Assembly (NCBI GenBank): GCA_036562565.1
Contig: DATCJY010000076.1
Span: 1 to 39,406, forward strand
Direction of reading: 5' to 3'
Source of the DNA: DATCJY01 sp036562565
GTDB taxonomy: Bacteria; Bacteroidota; Bacteroidia; Flavobacteriales_D; Sanyastnellaceae
DNA: 39,406 nt
Part shown: in pieces, positions 7,217 to 15,127 of the stretch
Layout of the letters: each line of letters starts with the position of its first letter
Position numbering within the stretch: the first letter of the stretch is position 1
The notes under the pieces: model-generated
Seen by the model: the letters and a program-made list of their open reading frames with translations, nothing else
What the model was told of the DNA's origin: nothing
Database searches by the model: none
Made by a program: the position numbers and the translations under genes

Positions 7217-7582
7217 ATGAACATTTTTGTTTCAGGGCTGAATTACAGCATGACGAGCGAAGAGCTCACAGAAGTATTTGCACCTTTCGGAGCAGTTACT
7301 TCAGCTAAAGTGGTTACTGACCGCGCAACCGGTCGCTCACGTGGTTTTGGATTTGTAGAAATGGCGGACTCTAGCGAGGGTCGTACTGCTATCTCTCAAT
7401 TGGACCAATCAGAAGTGAAAGGTCGCAAAATCAACGTGAAAGAAGCTGAAGAGCGCGCACCACGTCCATCTAACGATCGTCCACGCAATGCTGGCTTTGG
7501 TGGTGGTCGTAGAGAAGGTGGTTTCAAACCACGCTTTGACCGTGACAACGGTGGTGGTTATGACAGAGGAAATCGTTATTAA
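7217..7582 (+). CDS. Glycine-rich RRM RNA-binding protein
   Basis: A 121-residue RNA-binding protein with one RNA recognition motif in residues 1-80 and a low-complexity tail. RNP2 is IFVSGL (residues 3-8) and RNP1 is RGFGFVEM (about 42-49), both with the aromatic residues that stack on RNA bases. The tail (85-121) is rich in Arg, Gly, Asn and Asp with RGG-like pieces. Such proteins are common in cyanobacteria and Bacteroidota and are often induced by cold; they act on single-stranded RNA in the cytoplasm. No partner gene is adjacent, and it is monocistronic, with its own promoter, long leader and terminator. Confidence in the family is high; cold induction is an inference. Confidence 0.95.
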   Translation: MNIFVSGLNYSMTSEELTEVFAPFGAVTSAKVVTDRATGRSRGFGFVEMADSSEGRTAISQLDQSEVKGRKINVKEAEERAPRPSNDRPRNAGFGGGRREGGFKPRFDRDNGGGYDRGNRY

Positions 7583-7610
7583 TAGATATAACTCTTTAAA
7601 CCCCCAAAAG

Positions 7611-7639
7611 AAAAAGCCTCCCATAAGGAGGCTTTTTTT
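7611..7639. terminator. Bidirectional Rho-independent terminator
   Basis: AAAAAGCCTCC (7611-7621) and GGAGGCTTTTTTT (7627-7639) form a 6 bp GC stem extended by A-T pairs around a 5-base loop. It ends the RRM gene on the plus strand and the cluster ending at 7660 on the minus strand. Confidence 0.85.
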
Positions 7640-7659
7640 ATTCCAATTCATTCGAGAAT

Positions 7660-7962
7660 TTAGTTCTTAAATGACAATCCTTTTTCCTTCAATGCTTCAT
7701 TTAAAACAGGTATAGCTGTTTTTCCAATTCCGTGAAGGTTTAAAACTTCTTTTTCCGAATAATTGGAGAGCGTTTTTAAATTGGTAATTCCGGCTCGCAA
7801 TAAAGCATTGAACGCAGGACTCGAAAGCTTATCCGGCAAATCACTATTTGAAAAGGATTTATTCTCCAACTCACGGCATTTGGGACACACAGGACAATCA
7901 CCTGACTTATAGTAAACATGCCCTTCAGCACAAACTCGCCTTGTACCTTTCTTGCTAGTCAT
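7660..7962 (-). CDS. Zinc-ribbon plus RNA polymerase alpha-CTD-like protein
   Basis: A 100-residue protein in two parts. Residues 8-32 hold C11-x3-H15-x7-C23-x2-C26-x2-C29, a likely small zinc site. Residues 42-98 resemble the helix-hairpin-helix fold of the RNA polymerase alpha C-terminal domain: SSPAFNALLRAGITNLKTL, then EKEVLNLHGIGKTAIPVLNEAL. Similar short proteins occur in Bacteroidota and are annotated as alpha-CTD domain proteins. The fold binds DNA or protein partners, so a role in transcription is possible but unproven. It is the last gene of the leftward cluster, 3 bases after the stop of the DUF1801 fusion, and is followed by a strong terminator. Confidence 0.82.
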   Translation of the reverse strand: MTSKKGTRRVCAEGHVYYKSGDCPVCPKCRELENKSFSNSDLPDKLSSPAFNALLRAGITNLKTLSNYSEKEVLNLHGIGKTAIPVLNEALKEKGLSFKN

Positions 7963-7965
7963 GAA

Positions 7966-8781
7966 CTACTTCAATCGTTCCAGTTTTCCTTTACGCTTGA
8001 CAATGTTTTTATAATCCCATTGAATTTTTTCCGACTTCTTCAACCAACGCTTCAAATCCGTTTTATTGATTTCGGCAACATTATTAAAATAAACCGAAGC
8101 ATCTTTGAACTTCCCGGGTCGTATATCCAATGCCGGCTCATCAAAATCTGCTCCACTCCAGAACATCAATTTGATGCCTTGCGTTTGCTTGCTATATCCA
8201 ACAATCGGGTTGCCATCAATGAACCAAACCGGATGACCATGCCACACCTTGTTTTCGGAATTCTTTAATTGATGAGTGATTTCATCGGCTAGCAATTCCG
8301 CTACCTCACGATGTGGCGAATCCAATGCTTGGTTATAGTTAATTATTTCTGTGCTCATCGTATTATCATTCTTTGTCACTGTCTTCTTATCGAAAGCCTT
8401 TTTTAATGATGCCTTCTTGGACTTGGCAAATCGTTCGTTTTCATTCACACGAAACTTTACAATGCGTTCTATCAAATCCAACGGTAGCGGTTCTGTCAAT
8501 GGAAATTGTACAGATCCTTTGCCATGCTTGAACTTGGAAAGCTCTTTGGCAAATTTCTCATGTCCGTTGGGAGTAGCGTAAAACCCGATGTGGTGCTCAA
8601 ATCCGGCAAAATAAACCAGCGGCCTGCCATGCAATTTATAGGTAGGCATCCTATATGTAATGGACTCTTCCGCTGTGGGAGCTAACTTTTTAATCTGTGC
8701 TCTCAACTGTTTCAAATGTTTTTGAGTTGCTTTCGGAAAGCTCTCTATGTATGCTTCTACCGTTGTGTGTTTCGTATCCAT
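7966..8781 (-). CDS. Tandem DUF1801 fusion protein
   Basis: Two DUF1801 (YdhG-like) domains in one chain of 271 residues. The first (about 3-115) runs from HTTVEAYIESFPKATQKH through SITYRMPTYKLHGRPLVYFAGFEHHIGFY. A basic linker (KASLKKAFDKKTVTKNDNT) follows, then an internal Met begins the second (about 141-271) with YNQALDSPHREVAELLADEI, KVWHGHPVWFIDGNPIVGYS and the end IQWDYKNIVKRKGKLERL. These parts usually occur as separate proteins, so this is a fusion, or possibly two products through the internal ATG. I chose the ATG at 8781 because it matches the family start; an ATG at 8823 would add 14 residues and overlap the upstream gene by 31 bases. The function of DUF1801 is not known. The gap to the preceding gene is 11 bases. 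Confidence 0.82.
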   Translation of the reverse strand: MDTKHTTVEAYIESFPKATQKHLKQLRAQIKKLAPTAEESITYRMPTYKLHGRPLVYFAGFEHHIGFYATPNGHEKFAKELSKFKHGKGSVQFPLTEPLPLDLIERIVKFRVNENERFAKSKKASLKKAFDKKTVTKNDNTMSTEIINYNQALDSPHREVAELLADEITHQLKNSENKVWHGHPVWFIDGNPIVGYSKQTQGIKLMFWSGADFDEPALDIRPGKFKDASVYFNNVAEINKTDLKRWLKKSEKIQWDYKNIVKRKGKLERLK

Positions 8782-8792
8782 ACCTAGTTCAA

Positions 8793-9221
8793 TTATTGCA
8801 CTATGTATTTCGCTTTCAACCATTTAATTGATTTCTTACACATTTCCACCAGTATGTGCTCATCGATGTCCGCAAGTTTCTTGATATAAATGCAGGACTT
8901 GGAAAGTTTGTATTTACCAAGGTTTTCCAATAAATACTGATGTTCTTCCGCACCTGAAAAGGTGTACAATGAAATGGCAGATTTACGAGGAGAAAACCCT
9001 ATCAAAGGTGCATCTCCCTCATGACCACTAGCATACTTATAATGATAATTTCCGAAGCCGATGATACTCTGACCCCACATATATGGCTCTCTTCCTGATG
9101 CATTTTTCATTAATTCGATTAAGCGATAACTGTCCCGCTTCTTTTGTTCATTGTCCACAAACTCATCTATGAAATCATATACATCTCGGCCAGTGGCAAC
9201 TGTCTTAATCTTATAAGCCAT
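8793..9221 (-). CDS. DUF1801 domain protein
   Basis: A 142-residue single-domain protein of the DUF1801 family. Diagnostic pieces are the N-terminal helix VYDFIDEFVDNEQKKRDSYR, the core GREPYMWGQSIIGFGNYHYK, the strand IGFSPRKSAISLYTF, and the C-terminal GKYKLSKSCIYIKKLADID, ending in a short helix. There is no signal peptide or membrane segment, so it is cytoplasmic. It starts 1 base after the YdeI-like gene stops, so translation is probably coupled. Biochemical function of the family is unknown to me; these genes often sit near SRPBCC and VOC genes in Bacteroidota, as here. Confidence 0.88.
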   Translation of the reverse strand: MAYKIKTVATGRDVYDFIDEFVDNEQKKRDSYRLIELMKNASGREPYMWGQSIIGFGNYHYKYASGHEGDAPLIGFSPRKSAISLYTFSGAEEHQYLLENLGKYKLSKSCIYIKKLADIDEHILVEMCKKSIKWLKAKYIVQ

Positions 9222-9222
9222 A

Positions 9223-9786
9223 TTACCTCTTATATTTATCGTTAAGTCCGACTCCTTGTAAAATCATGGGAACAATCTTTTCAATGCGTTTGAGCTTGGT
9301 CCCTTCCTGTTTGGCTTCGTCTATGTACAAACAATACTCTTTTTGCTTACCCGGAGTAAGCTTGTTAAATGCTAATTGAAGTGCTTTATCACTTTTCAAA
9401 CGTGCATCCAAAAGCAAGGGTACCGGAACGGGGGAAAACTTCTCCGGCTTCAGTTCAATACCATTGACTGAATTTTGAATGGCTTCCTTTATGTATTCCA
9501 AGATGATTATTTCATCCATTTGTTCAATAGAGGTAAAACGCCATTGACGCATGGCTTTGGTTTTCCCACCAGCAGCACTTACTAATACGTTGTATTTATC
9601 TTTTAAAAATACGCCATTGTAAAACCACAAGGCACAATGATTTTTGAACCCCAAATAGGCTACGATGTTCTTCCCATTGTGCGTATAAATATTAATGCCC
9701 CATTTTTTGACAGGTACCAACTCGGTTTTATCCAAAATGGATTGTAGTAAGGATAGCTCTTTTACCCATTGTTCTTGATAATTCAT
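9223..9786 (-). CDS. YdeI/OmdA-like protein (DUF1801 plus bacteriocin-protection C-terminus)
   Basis: A 187-residue protein built like Bacillus YdeI. Residues 5-115 form a DUF1801-type domain (ELVPVKKWGINIYTHNGKNI, YLGFKNHCALWFYNGVFLKD, KAMRQWRFTSIEQMDE). Residues 135-180 match the OmdA/bacteriocin-protection segment (PF13376), with LLLDARLKSDKALQLAFNKL followed by TPGKQKEYCLYIDEAKQEGT and a basic helix RIEKIVPMIL. The OmdA name comes from resistance phenotypes in enterobacteria; what it does in Bacteroidota is not known. It lies between the SRPBCC gene (6 bases upstream) and the DUF1801 gene (1 base downstream). Confidence 0.88.
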   Translation of the reverse strand: MNYQEQWVKELSLLQSILDKTELVPVKKWGINIYTHNGKNIVAYLGFKNHCALWFYNGVFLKDKYNVLVSAAGGKTKAMRQWRFTSIEQMDEIIILEYIKEAIQNSVNGIELKPEKFSPVPVPLLLDARLKSDKALQLAFNKLTPGKQKEYCLYIDEAKQEGTKLKRIEKIVPMILQGVGLNDKYKR

Positions 9787-9792
9787 AGCGTA

Positions 9793-10251
9793 TCACTCTT
9801 CGCATAATTCTTTCAACTTCTTCAAAGCTTTAGGCCAGGTTTCATTGAAATATTCCATGTGGTCATCCACCATATCAATTGTCACATGCACAGTTGTCTT
9901 TCCATCATTTTCTTCAAATGAATAGTTTTCAAAACTACCCGCCCATTGTTCAACCATTGGGCCTGTGGTGATTTCCGTGGTTCCATCCAATATTCCTATA
10001 TGCTTTATCGACACGAATTTGGCCGGCACATGATCTGCGATGAGTGACACCATACCTCCCTCCTTTCCATTCTCATCCATGCCTACGAAGTGCATCTTTG
10101 AATCTTTTTCCCATGTGCCGCGCACTTTTGACGTAGGGTTGAATTCAAAAGTCCAGGCTTCATAAGTCTTTGAATCATCCAGCCCCAACATGGTTCTGTA
10201 TACTTTTTCTGCAGGTGCCTTGATGGCCTCTGAATATTTCAAAGTTGTCAT
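9793..10251 (-). CDS. SRPBCC (AHSA1-like) domain protein
   Basis: A 152-residue START/SRPBCC-fold protein of the AHSA1 group (activator of Hsp90 ATPase homologue 1-like). The fold offers a hydrophobic pocket for small ligands. It starts with TTLKYSEAIKAPAEKVYRTM, and continues through KTYEAWTFEFNPTSKVRGTW, the strand FVSIKHIGILDG, VEQWAGSFENYSFEE and the final helix MEYFNETWPKALKKLKELCE. I use the ATG at 10251, which fits the family start; an ATG at 10323 would add 24 unlikely residues. About 100 bases separate it from the VOC gene upstream, enough for a separate promoter. Ligand unknown. Confidence 0.87.
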   Translation of the reverse strand: MTTLKYSEAIKAPAEKVYRTMLGLDDSKTYEAWTFEFNPTSKVRGTWEKDSKMHFVGMDENGKEGGMVSLIADHVPAKFVSIKHIGILDGTTEITTGPMVEQWAGSFENYSFEENDGKTTVHVTIDMVDDHMEYFNETWPKALKKLKELCEE

Positions 10252-10351
10252 GGTATTGTGTTTAATTGGTTTATTAAAACATCTTTGTGTTTGCTTGTCC
10301 ATTGGCACATGGACGATGGACATTGGTCAATCTTAGTCGATACTATCTAGG

Positions 10352-11212
10352 TTATTTTGCCTTCACTCCGGCTGCTTCTCTCAATTCATTCAGATTAAAT
10401 TTCGTTGACCTCATAACAATCTCGGATACTTGTTTTATGGTTTCCGGATTGGACATGAGTTGTGGCAATTCCGCAGGTACAATTTGCCACCACACCCCAT
10501 ATCGGTCTTGTAACCAGCCACACTGGCTTTCCTTTCCACCACCTTCCAACAAGCGTTCCCAGTAGTGATCGATTTGTTCTTGAGTATCACACTCCACCAC
10601 AAAGGAGTTTGCCTCGCTAATCCCATACGCCAAAGGTTCGCTGCTGCTCATGGCATTAATGATGAACTTATTCAGTGTGAACTGGGCAAACAACAAAGCA
10701 CCTTCCGGTTGATTCATTTCTTCGGGATAAGACATTTGCATCAGTACCCTACTATCACTGAAGATACTCATGTAGTGCTCCATTACTTCTTTCACCTTGG
10801 CTGTATTCTCATTTCCGAAAAGCAAGCACGGAACTACCTTCTGGGCATTGTTAATGGATTCTACATCGAGCTGCCAACTCACACCAAACTTATCCTCAAC
10901 CCACGCGTAACGAGGACTCCAATCATATTGTGCTAAAGGGAAAATTACTTTGCCTTCTTCCGACAAAGCCTTATAAATAGCATCAATTTTTTCGTTATTG
11001 CCATCGCAATAAATAAAGTAAGAAACGGCCGGAGTACACTTGTAAAGCGGGCCGCCATTAAGCGCCATGAATTTTGTTCCGTTGACTTCAAAAGTCATCA
11101 CCATGGATGTATCTTGAAGCAGACGCACATCATCAAATATGGTTTTATAAAACTCAATGGCCTCTTTAGCATTATGATCGAACCAGAGGCATGGATAGAT
11201 ATGCTTATTCAT
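10352..11212 (-). CDS. Two-domain VOC family protein (PhnB-like)
   Basis: A 286-residue protein with two PhnB-type vicinal-oxygen-chelate domains (residues 1-120 and 125-250). The first opens with KHIYPCLWFDHNAKEAIEFY and closes with YAWVEDKFGVSWQLD. The second opens with QKVVPCLLFGNENTAKVKEV and closes with CGWLQDRYGVWWQIVP. The final 35 residues form a helix not typical of the minimal domain. VOC proteins bind divalent metals and act as dioxygenases, glyoxalases or antibiotic-sequestering proteins; PhnB-like members have no firm function. Eight bases separate it from the VOC gene upstream, so the two are probably cotranscribed. Confidence 0.9.
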   Translation of the reverse strand: MNKHIYPCLWFDHNAKEAIEFYKTIFDDVRLLQDTSMVMTFEVNGTKFMALNGGPLYKCTPAVSYFIYCDGNNEKIDAIYKALSEEGKVIFPLAQYDWSPRYAWVEDKFGVSWQLDVESINNAQKVVPCLLFGNENTAKVKEVMEHYMSIFSDSRVLMQMSYPEEMNQPEGALLFAQFTLNKFIINAMSSSEPLAYGISEANSFVVECDTQEQIDHYWERLLEGGGKESQCGWLQDRYGVWWQIVPAELPQLMSNPETIKQVSEIVMRSTKFNLNELREAAGVKAK

Positions 11213-11220
11213 GTCAAAAC

Positions 11221-11631
11221 TTATTTAGGAAGTAGTGTCGGATCGCTAAACATGATTTCCCATTGATGACCATCGGGGTCAGCGAACGTGTCATAATACA
11301 TCCAACCATGATCTTCGGCTTCGCGGTAACGAGTTGCGCCATTCTCTAAGGCAAGACGTACAATCTCATCCACTCGCTCTTTGCTCTCCACTTCAATGCA
11401 GAGCAATACTTGTGTTGTGGCAGAAGTGGCAACAGGTCGTTTGGAGAAAGACTCAAACACCGGATGAGTGATGAGCATCGAGTACATAACATCTTCACGG
11501 AGCACAAGACAGAGAGCTCTTTCATCGCTGAACTGCTCGTTGAATGAAAATCCCAACTTCGTCCAAAATGCGCGCGTACGATTGATATCCGATATAGGAA
11601 GATTGACGTAAATAGCTTTTACCTGAGACAT
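11221..11631 (-). CDS. Single-domain VOC (glyoxalase-fold) protein
   Basis: A 136-residue VOC protein. The start MSQVKAIYVNLPISDINRTR begins the fold, with AFWTKLGFSFNEQFSDERAL, the pair VLLCIEVESKERVDEIVRLA, and the C-terminal DHGWMYYDTFADPDGHQWEI that is typical of the lactoylglutathione lyase-like group. The acidic residue in the last strand (WEI) could bind metal. The ATG at 11631 fits the family; the longer frame begins with a TTG (11661). It is cytoplasmic. The gap to the Crp/Fnr gene is about 75 bases. Substrate unknown. Confidence 0.9.
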   Translation of the reverse strand: MSQVKAIYVNLPISDINRTRAFWTKLGFSFNEQFSDERALCLVLREDVMYSMLITHPVFESFSKRPVATSATTQVLLCIEVESKERVDEIVRLALENGATRYREAEDHGWMYYDTFADPDGHQWEIMFSDPTLLPK

Positions 11632-11705
11632 CGTTTGTAATGTTTTAGAATAATGGTCCAAAACTATCTCCGCAACCGATGTCAGCAGTTGCCATACGGC
11701 AAGAT

Positions 11706-12287
11706 TTACTGTGCCGATACTTTCGTAATCTCCTTTCTGATACGACTCAATGATGTATCGGTAATCCCTAGGTAAGATGCGATGGTCTTAAGCGGAGCAT
11801 CTCTCAATATTTGAGGTCGCTCTTGCATCAAGCTCAGATAACGGTCAGTAGCGGATTGCGTAATCATAGAAACAGAACGGTGCTTGAAATAGAACAGTGC
11901 CTGAGCCATCCAAGCCCTGCCCCATTCGCTGAACATTTCTATTTCGTGGTAGAGTTGCTGAAAGGCCGCAAACTCTATTTTCCAACAAACACAATCCGTC
12001 AAAGCTTGGAAATTTTCTTGCGAAGGAATGCGCTGGAACAAGGAATTTACTTCAATTATAATTTGTCCTTCACCGAAAAACTCGGTTGTGATATCATGAC
12101 CGTTATAGTCCATTACATAGGAACGCACGAGTCCTTTTTGCAGGCAGTAGTATTCATTTGATTGCTCACCCGCTTTGAGAATAAAATCGCCTCGTTCAAA
12201 AGTTACTTTGGTATGTGCATCAAAAATTTTTTGAAGGTCTGCTCTTGTCAGACCTTCATAACCATATATACGTTCCAATAATTCCAT
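11706..12287 (-). CDS. Crp/Fnr-family transcriptional regulator
   Basis: A 193-residue regulator with an N-terminal cyclic-nucleotide-binding-type beta barrel (about 15-115; KVTFERGDFILKAGEQSNEY, CLQKGLVRSYVM, FFGEGQIII) and a C-terminal winged helix (about 145-190) with APLKTIASYLGITDTSLSRI as recognition unit. The barrel lacks the clear RTAxTxxR phosphate-binding motif of cAMP receptors, as in many Bacteroidota members, so the ligand may differ or be absent. It is first in the leftward run toward 7660 and 28 bases after the lamin-tail gene, which makes it a candidate regulator of the following VOC, SRPBCC and DUF1801 genes. That regulation is inferred from position. Confidence 0.93.
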   Translation of the reverse strand: MELLERIYGYEGLTRADLQKIFDAHTKVTFERGDFILKAGEQSNEYYCLQKGLVRSYVMDYNGHDITTEFFGEGQIIIEVNSLFQRIPSQENFQALTDCVCWKIEFAAFQQLYHEIEMFSEWGRAWMAQALFYFKHRSVSMITQSATDRYLSLMQERPQILRDAPLKTIASYLGITDTSLSRIRKEITKVSAQ

Positions 12288-12315
12288 TCAGTTGATTTAG
12301 CAATGTCTAATTAAT

Positions 12316-13956
12316 TTAGTTTTTGATTATGCGCAATACCTTGCCTTTGTCTGACTTGAGCAGGTATATGCCGCTTGAGAGATGCGACACGTTCATTTGA
12401 CTCGCAAGGATGTGACGTTCTAATAAAGCACCGGATACCGAATACAAATCCACATTCAATACTTCATTGAAATAAATGATATCTGTTGTCGGGTTAGGAT
12501 ATGCAAACAAGGGTGCTTCTTCTGCATAAGCAATGCTCACAGTTGCTCCGTTATTGCTTGCATTTGGTGTTGTCTGAATAAATTGAACCCACTCAGGTGA
12601 GCCATCGGTGAGACGCCCATAGCTGATGTCCGGTGCAATATAGCCCCATGAAATTTGATCTACAATGGTAAAACCATCGGGGGAGAACAGACCTAAGTAC
12701 TCACCATTGTTGCTGAGTTTGAAACGGGCATGACGAACTCCTTGCTCGTCATCATCATCAGCCCAGAACAACAAGAATCCATTAGCAGGGACAGTTACAC
12801 TGTCAGGAAAACTCGTTGGAATGCGCCACTTGGTGCGGTTTTCAGGATTATCACTCAAATAATATCCACCCAAATAGACCGGGAAATTATTCGGATTATA
12901 AATCTCTATCCAGTCTTCATGTGTACCTAGCTCATCTACGATGTCATTTTGATTGGCTGTCATCACTTCATTGATATAGACAGTTTGTGGAGTGATGAAC
13001 AATAGCTGATTGGTCAAAGTGGGGGTAGGCTGTGTGAACACAATGCTCGTTGCTGCACCATCACTTTGGCGACCATAACTTTGATTCACCGCAATATCCC
13101 CATAGGTATAGGTATCCAATGTAGAGCCATCCGGACCGTAGATGGTAATGGTACCACCGTTAGGATTCAAGGTTAGTGGTGCATGGTTGGCATCTTGCTC
13201 AGGTTGGTTGTCAAACCAGATAAGACGAAAACCATTAGCCGGCACATAGGTTCTGTAAGGATTGTTATTCGGGATTTGCCAAGGAGTACCTCCATCAATA
13301 CTGATGGAATAGTTTGCCAAGTTGATTTGATAATCGTTCGGATTATAAATCTCTATCCACTGATCATATTCACCTGCCGGATCAGGAAAATAACTGACGT
13401 TGCGCGTTTGCACTTCATTGATGAACACAACATCGGTAGCCTGTTGTTCAAAGTTCGATGCTTTGTAAGTAACGTTATTAAAGAACACCCATTCTCCTGC
13501 TCCATCTACACTGCGGCCATAGCTAATATCGGGTGCCATTTGAGGAAAAGTGACGCTGTCAATAACCGTCTGACCATCGGGAGCAACAAGCAATACTGAT
13601 TCACCATCGGCACTGAGTGAAAATGTATCAATGTGATGAGCACCTTGGTGACCATCTTTATCCGCCCACAACACGATGAATGACCCCGGAAGCACTGTTG
13701 TCACTATTGGGTCCGTTGAAGGGATTTGCCATTTGGTAAGATCTGCCGGATCATCGGTGATATAATAACCGGCCAAATCCGTAATCGCACTTCCCGGTGG
13801 ATTGTAGATTTCAATCCAGTCATCTCTATCAAAAAAATCATCCATCTGCCCATTCTTGTTGGAGGCGATGATTTCATTGATACGAAGATTCATGTTCTGA
13901 GCGGATATGGATGAACCCATCACGAGTACAAAGGCCAGTAGTAAATATTTTTTCAT
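12316..13956 (-). CDS. Secreted protein with three lamin-tail domains and a type IX sorting domain
   Basis: A 546-residue exported protein. The ATG at 13956 gives a signal peptide MKKYLLLAFVLVMGSSISAQ; the frame can also begin at a TTG (13974). Three lamin-tail (LTD, PF00932) repeats follow, each opening with INEV or INEI and containing DWIEIYNP or QWIEIYNP, a strand LGGYYLSDNPENRTKWRIP or its equivalent, and ISYGR near its end. The C-terminus (about 475-546; FAYPNPTTDIIYF, then VSGALLERHI and SGIYLLKSDKGKVLRIIK) is a type A sorting domain, so it should cross the outer membrane by type IX secretion and be surface-attached or released. No catalytic domain is visible; the LTD repeats probably serve binding or adhesion. 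It lies between MeaB (70 bases upstream) and the Crp/Fnr gene. Confidence 0.92.
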   Translation of the reverse strand: MKKYLLLAFVLVMGSSISAQNMNLRINEIIASNKNGQMDDFFDRDDWIEIYNPPGSAITDLAGYYITDDPADLTKWQIPSTDPIVTTVLPGSFIVLWADKDGHQGAHHIDTFSLSADGESVLLVAPDGQTVIDSVTFPQMAPDISYGRSVDGAGEWVFFNNVTYKASNFEQQATDVVFINEVQTRNVSYFPDPAGEYDQWIEIYNPNDYQINLANYSISIDGGTPWQIPNNNPYRTYVPANGFRLIWFDNQPEQDANHAPLTLNPNGGTITIYGPDGSTLDTYTYGDIAVNQSYGRQSDGAATSIVFTQPTPTLTNQLLFITPQTVYINEVMTANQNDIVDELGTHEDWIEIYNPNNFPVYLGGYYLSDNPENRTKWRIPTSFPDSVTVPANGFLLFWADDDDEQGVRHARFKLSNNGEYLGLFSPDGFTIVDQISWGYIAPDISYGRLTDGSPEWVQFIQTTPNASNNGATVSIAYAEEAPLFAYPNPTTDIIYFNEVLNVDLYSVSGALLERHILASQMNVSHLSSGIYLLKSDKGKVLRIIKN

Positions 13957-14026
13957 TTTGAGTTTTGAATTCAAGTAGTCAAATCTAAATCAAGCAATTG
14001 TTATTTAGGAACACAACAATTAATTC

Positions 14027-15061
14027 TTAATTGGAACCCAATAATTGAGTGGCGCCTTCAAAAGGAGATAATCTTTTTTCACGAATGGCTTGCTCTATCG
14101 CTGCAATGCGTTGAATATTTTCTTCCAACGAATAGAAGCGCGCTATCAATTCTTCTTTTACTGTTTCGTGCATCCAGTGAAGGTCTTGTGCCTGGCGATT
14201 GGCTTCAAACAGATTGCGTTCCTTCATCCACGCTTCATAATCTGTCACCATCTTCCAAGCCACATCCATCCCTTTTTTCTCCAATGACGACACAACATCC
14301 ACCCGCGGTGTCCAACCCGATGGTTTTGCCGGAAAAAGATGCAACGCACTGATGTACTCAGACTTTGCTCGCTGGGCTTTCGGGGCATTATCGCCATCTG
14401 CCTTTGTGATGAGCATCGCATCACACATTTCCATAATGCCGCGCTTGATGCCCTGAAGCTGGTCACCCGCTCCCGCCAACATGAGTAGCAAAAAGAAGTC
14501 AGTCATACCATGAACGGTCGTTTCACTTTGACCAACGCCAACGGTTTCCACGAAGATGGTGTCATAGCCGCCAGCCTCACAAAGCAAGATGGTTTCACGC
14601 GTTTTGCGAGCCACTCCCCCCAAGGTCTGAGATGATGGTGATGGGCGAATGAACGCCTTTTCATTCGATGCCAGTTTATCCATTCGGGTTTTATCACCGA
14701 GAATACTTCCTCCACTGATGGGGCTGCTGGGATCAATGGCCAATACAGCCACGCGCCTTCCTTGCTCGACAACATAGGTTCCGAATTCTTCAATGAACGA
14801 GCTCTTGCCCACTCCAGGGACACCTGTAATACCGATGCGAATGGAATTCCCCGCATGCGGCAAACAAAGCCGAATAATTTCGGCAGCGGCTTCTCCATGA
14901 GCAGGATGAGTGCTCTCAACCAATGTAATGGCCTGAGACAAAGCATTGCGGTCTCCTTCCATCAGGCGCTGGGCCAAAGCCCCCGGTTGTATACGTGAAA
15001 GCTTGGCCTTTATAAGGTCAATGGCTTTTTGTTCTGATTTTTTCTGTAATCCTTCCGACAT
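14027..15061 (-). CDS. meaB: Methylmalonyl-CoA mutase-associated GTPase MeaB
   Basis: A G3E-family GTPase of 344 residues that guards and reloads adenosylcobalamin in methylmalonyl-CoA mutase. The P-loop is GVPGVGKS (residues 80-87), followed by VLAIDPSSPISGGSILGDKT and MDKLASNEKAFIRPSPSS, the switch region FVETVGVGQSE (about 170-180) and the base-specificity motif ITKADGD. All are diagnostic of MeaB/ArgK. The partner mutase genes are not in this window. The gene is divergent from ung, 66 bases apart. It links this region with propionate and branched-chain amino acid catabolism, which also fits the E1 gene at 15906. Confidence 0.96.
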   Translation of the reverse strand: MSEGLQKKSEQKAIDLIKAKLSRIQPGALAQRLMEGDRNALSQAITLVESTHPAHGEAAAEIIRLCLPHAGNSIRIGITGVPGVGKSSFIEEFGTYVVEQGRRVAVLAIDPSSPISGGSILGDKTRMDKLASNEKAFIRPSPSSQTLGGVARKTRETILLCEAGGYDTIFVETVGVGQSETTVHGMTDFFLLLMLAGAGDQLQGIKRGIMEMCDAMLITKADGDNAPKAQRAKSEYISALHLFPAKPSGWTPRVDVVSSLEKKGMDVAWKMVTDYEAWMKERNLFEANRQAQDLHWMHETVKEELIARFYSLEENIQRIAAIEQAIREKRLSPFEGATQLLGSN

Positions 15062-15127
15062 CGCTATCGTGCGAATTTAATGTTGTGCTTTCTTTGGCCG
15101 GTCATTGGCAATCATTTTAGCTAACAG

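Noticed and set aside
8793..8823. Longer start (8823) of the tandem DUF1801 gene
   Set aside because: It would overlap the upstream gene by 31 bases, and the family start fits the ATG at 8781.
12700..13900. Repeated DNA segments inside the lamin-tail gene as possible tandem repeats
   Set aside because: The similarity is at protein level between domains; I see no long identical DNA units.
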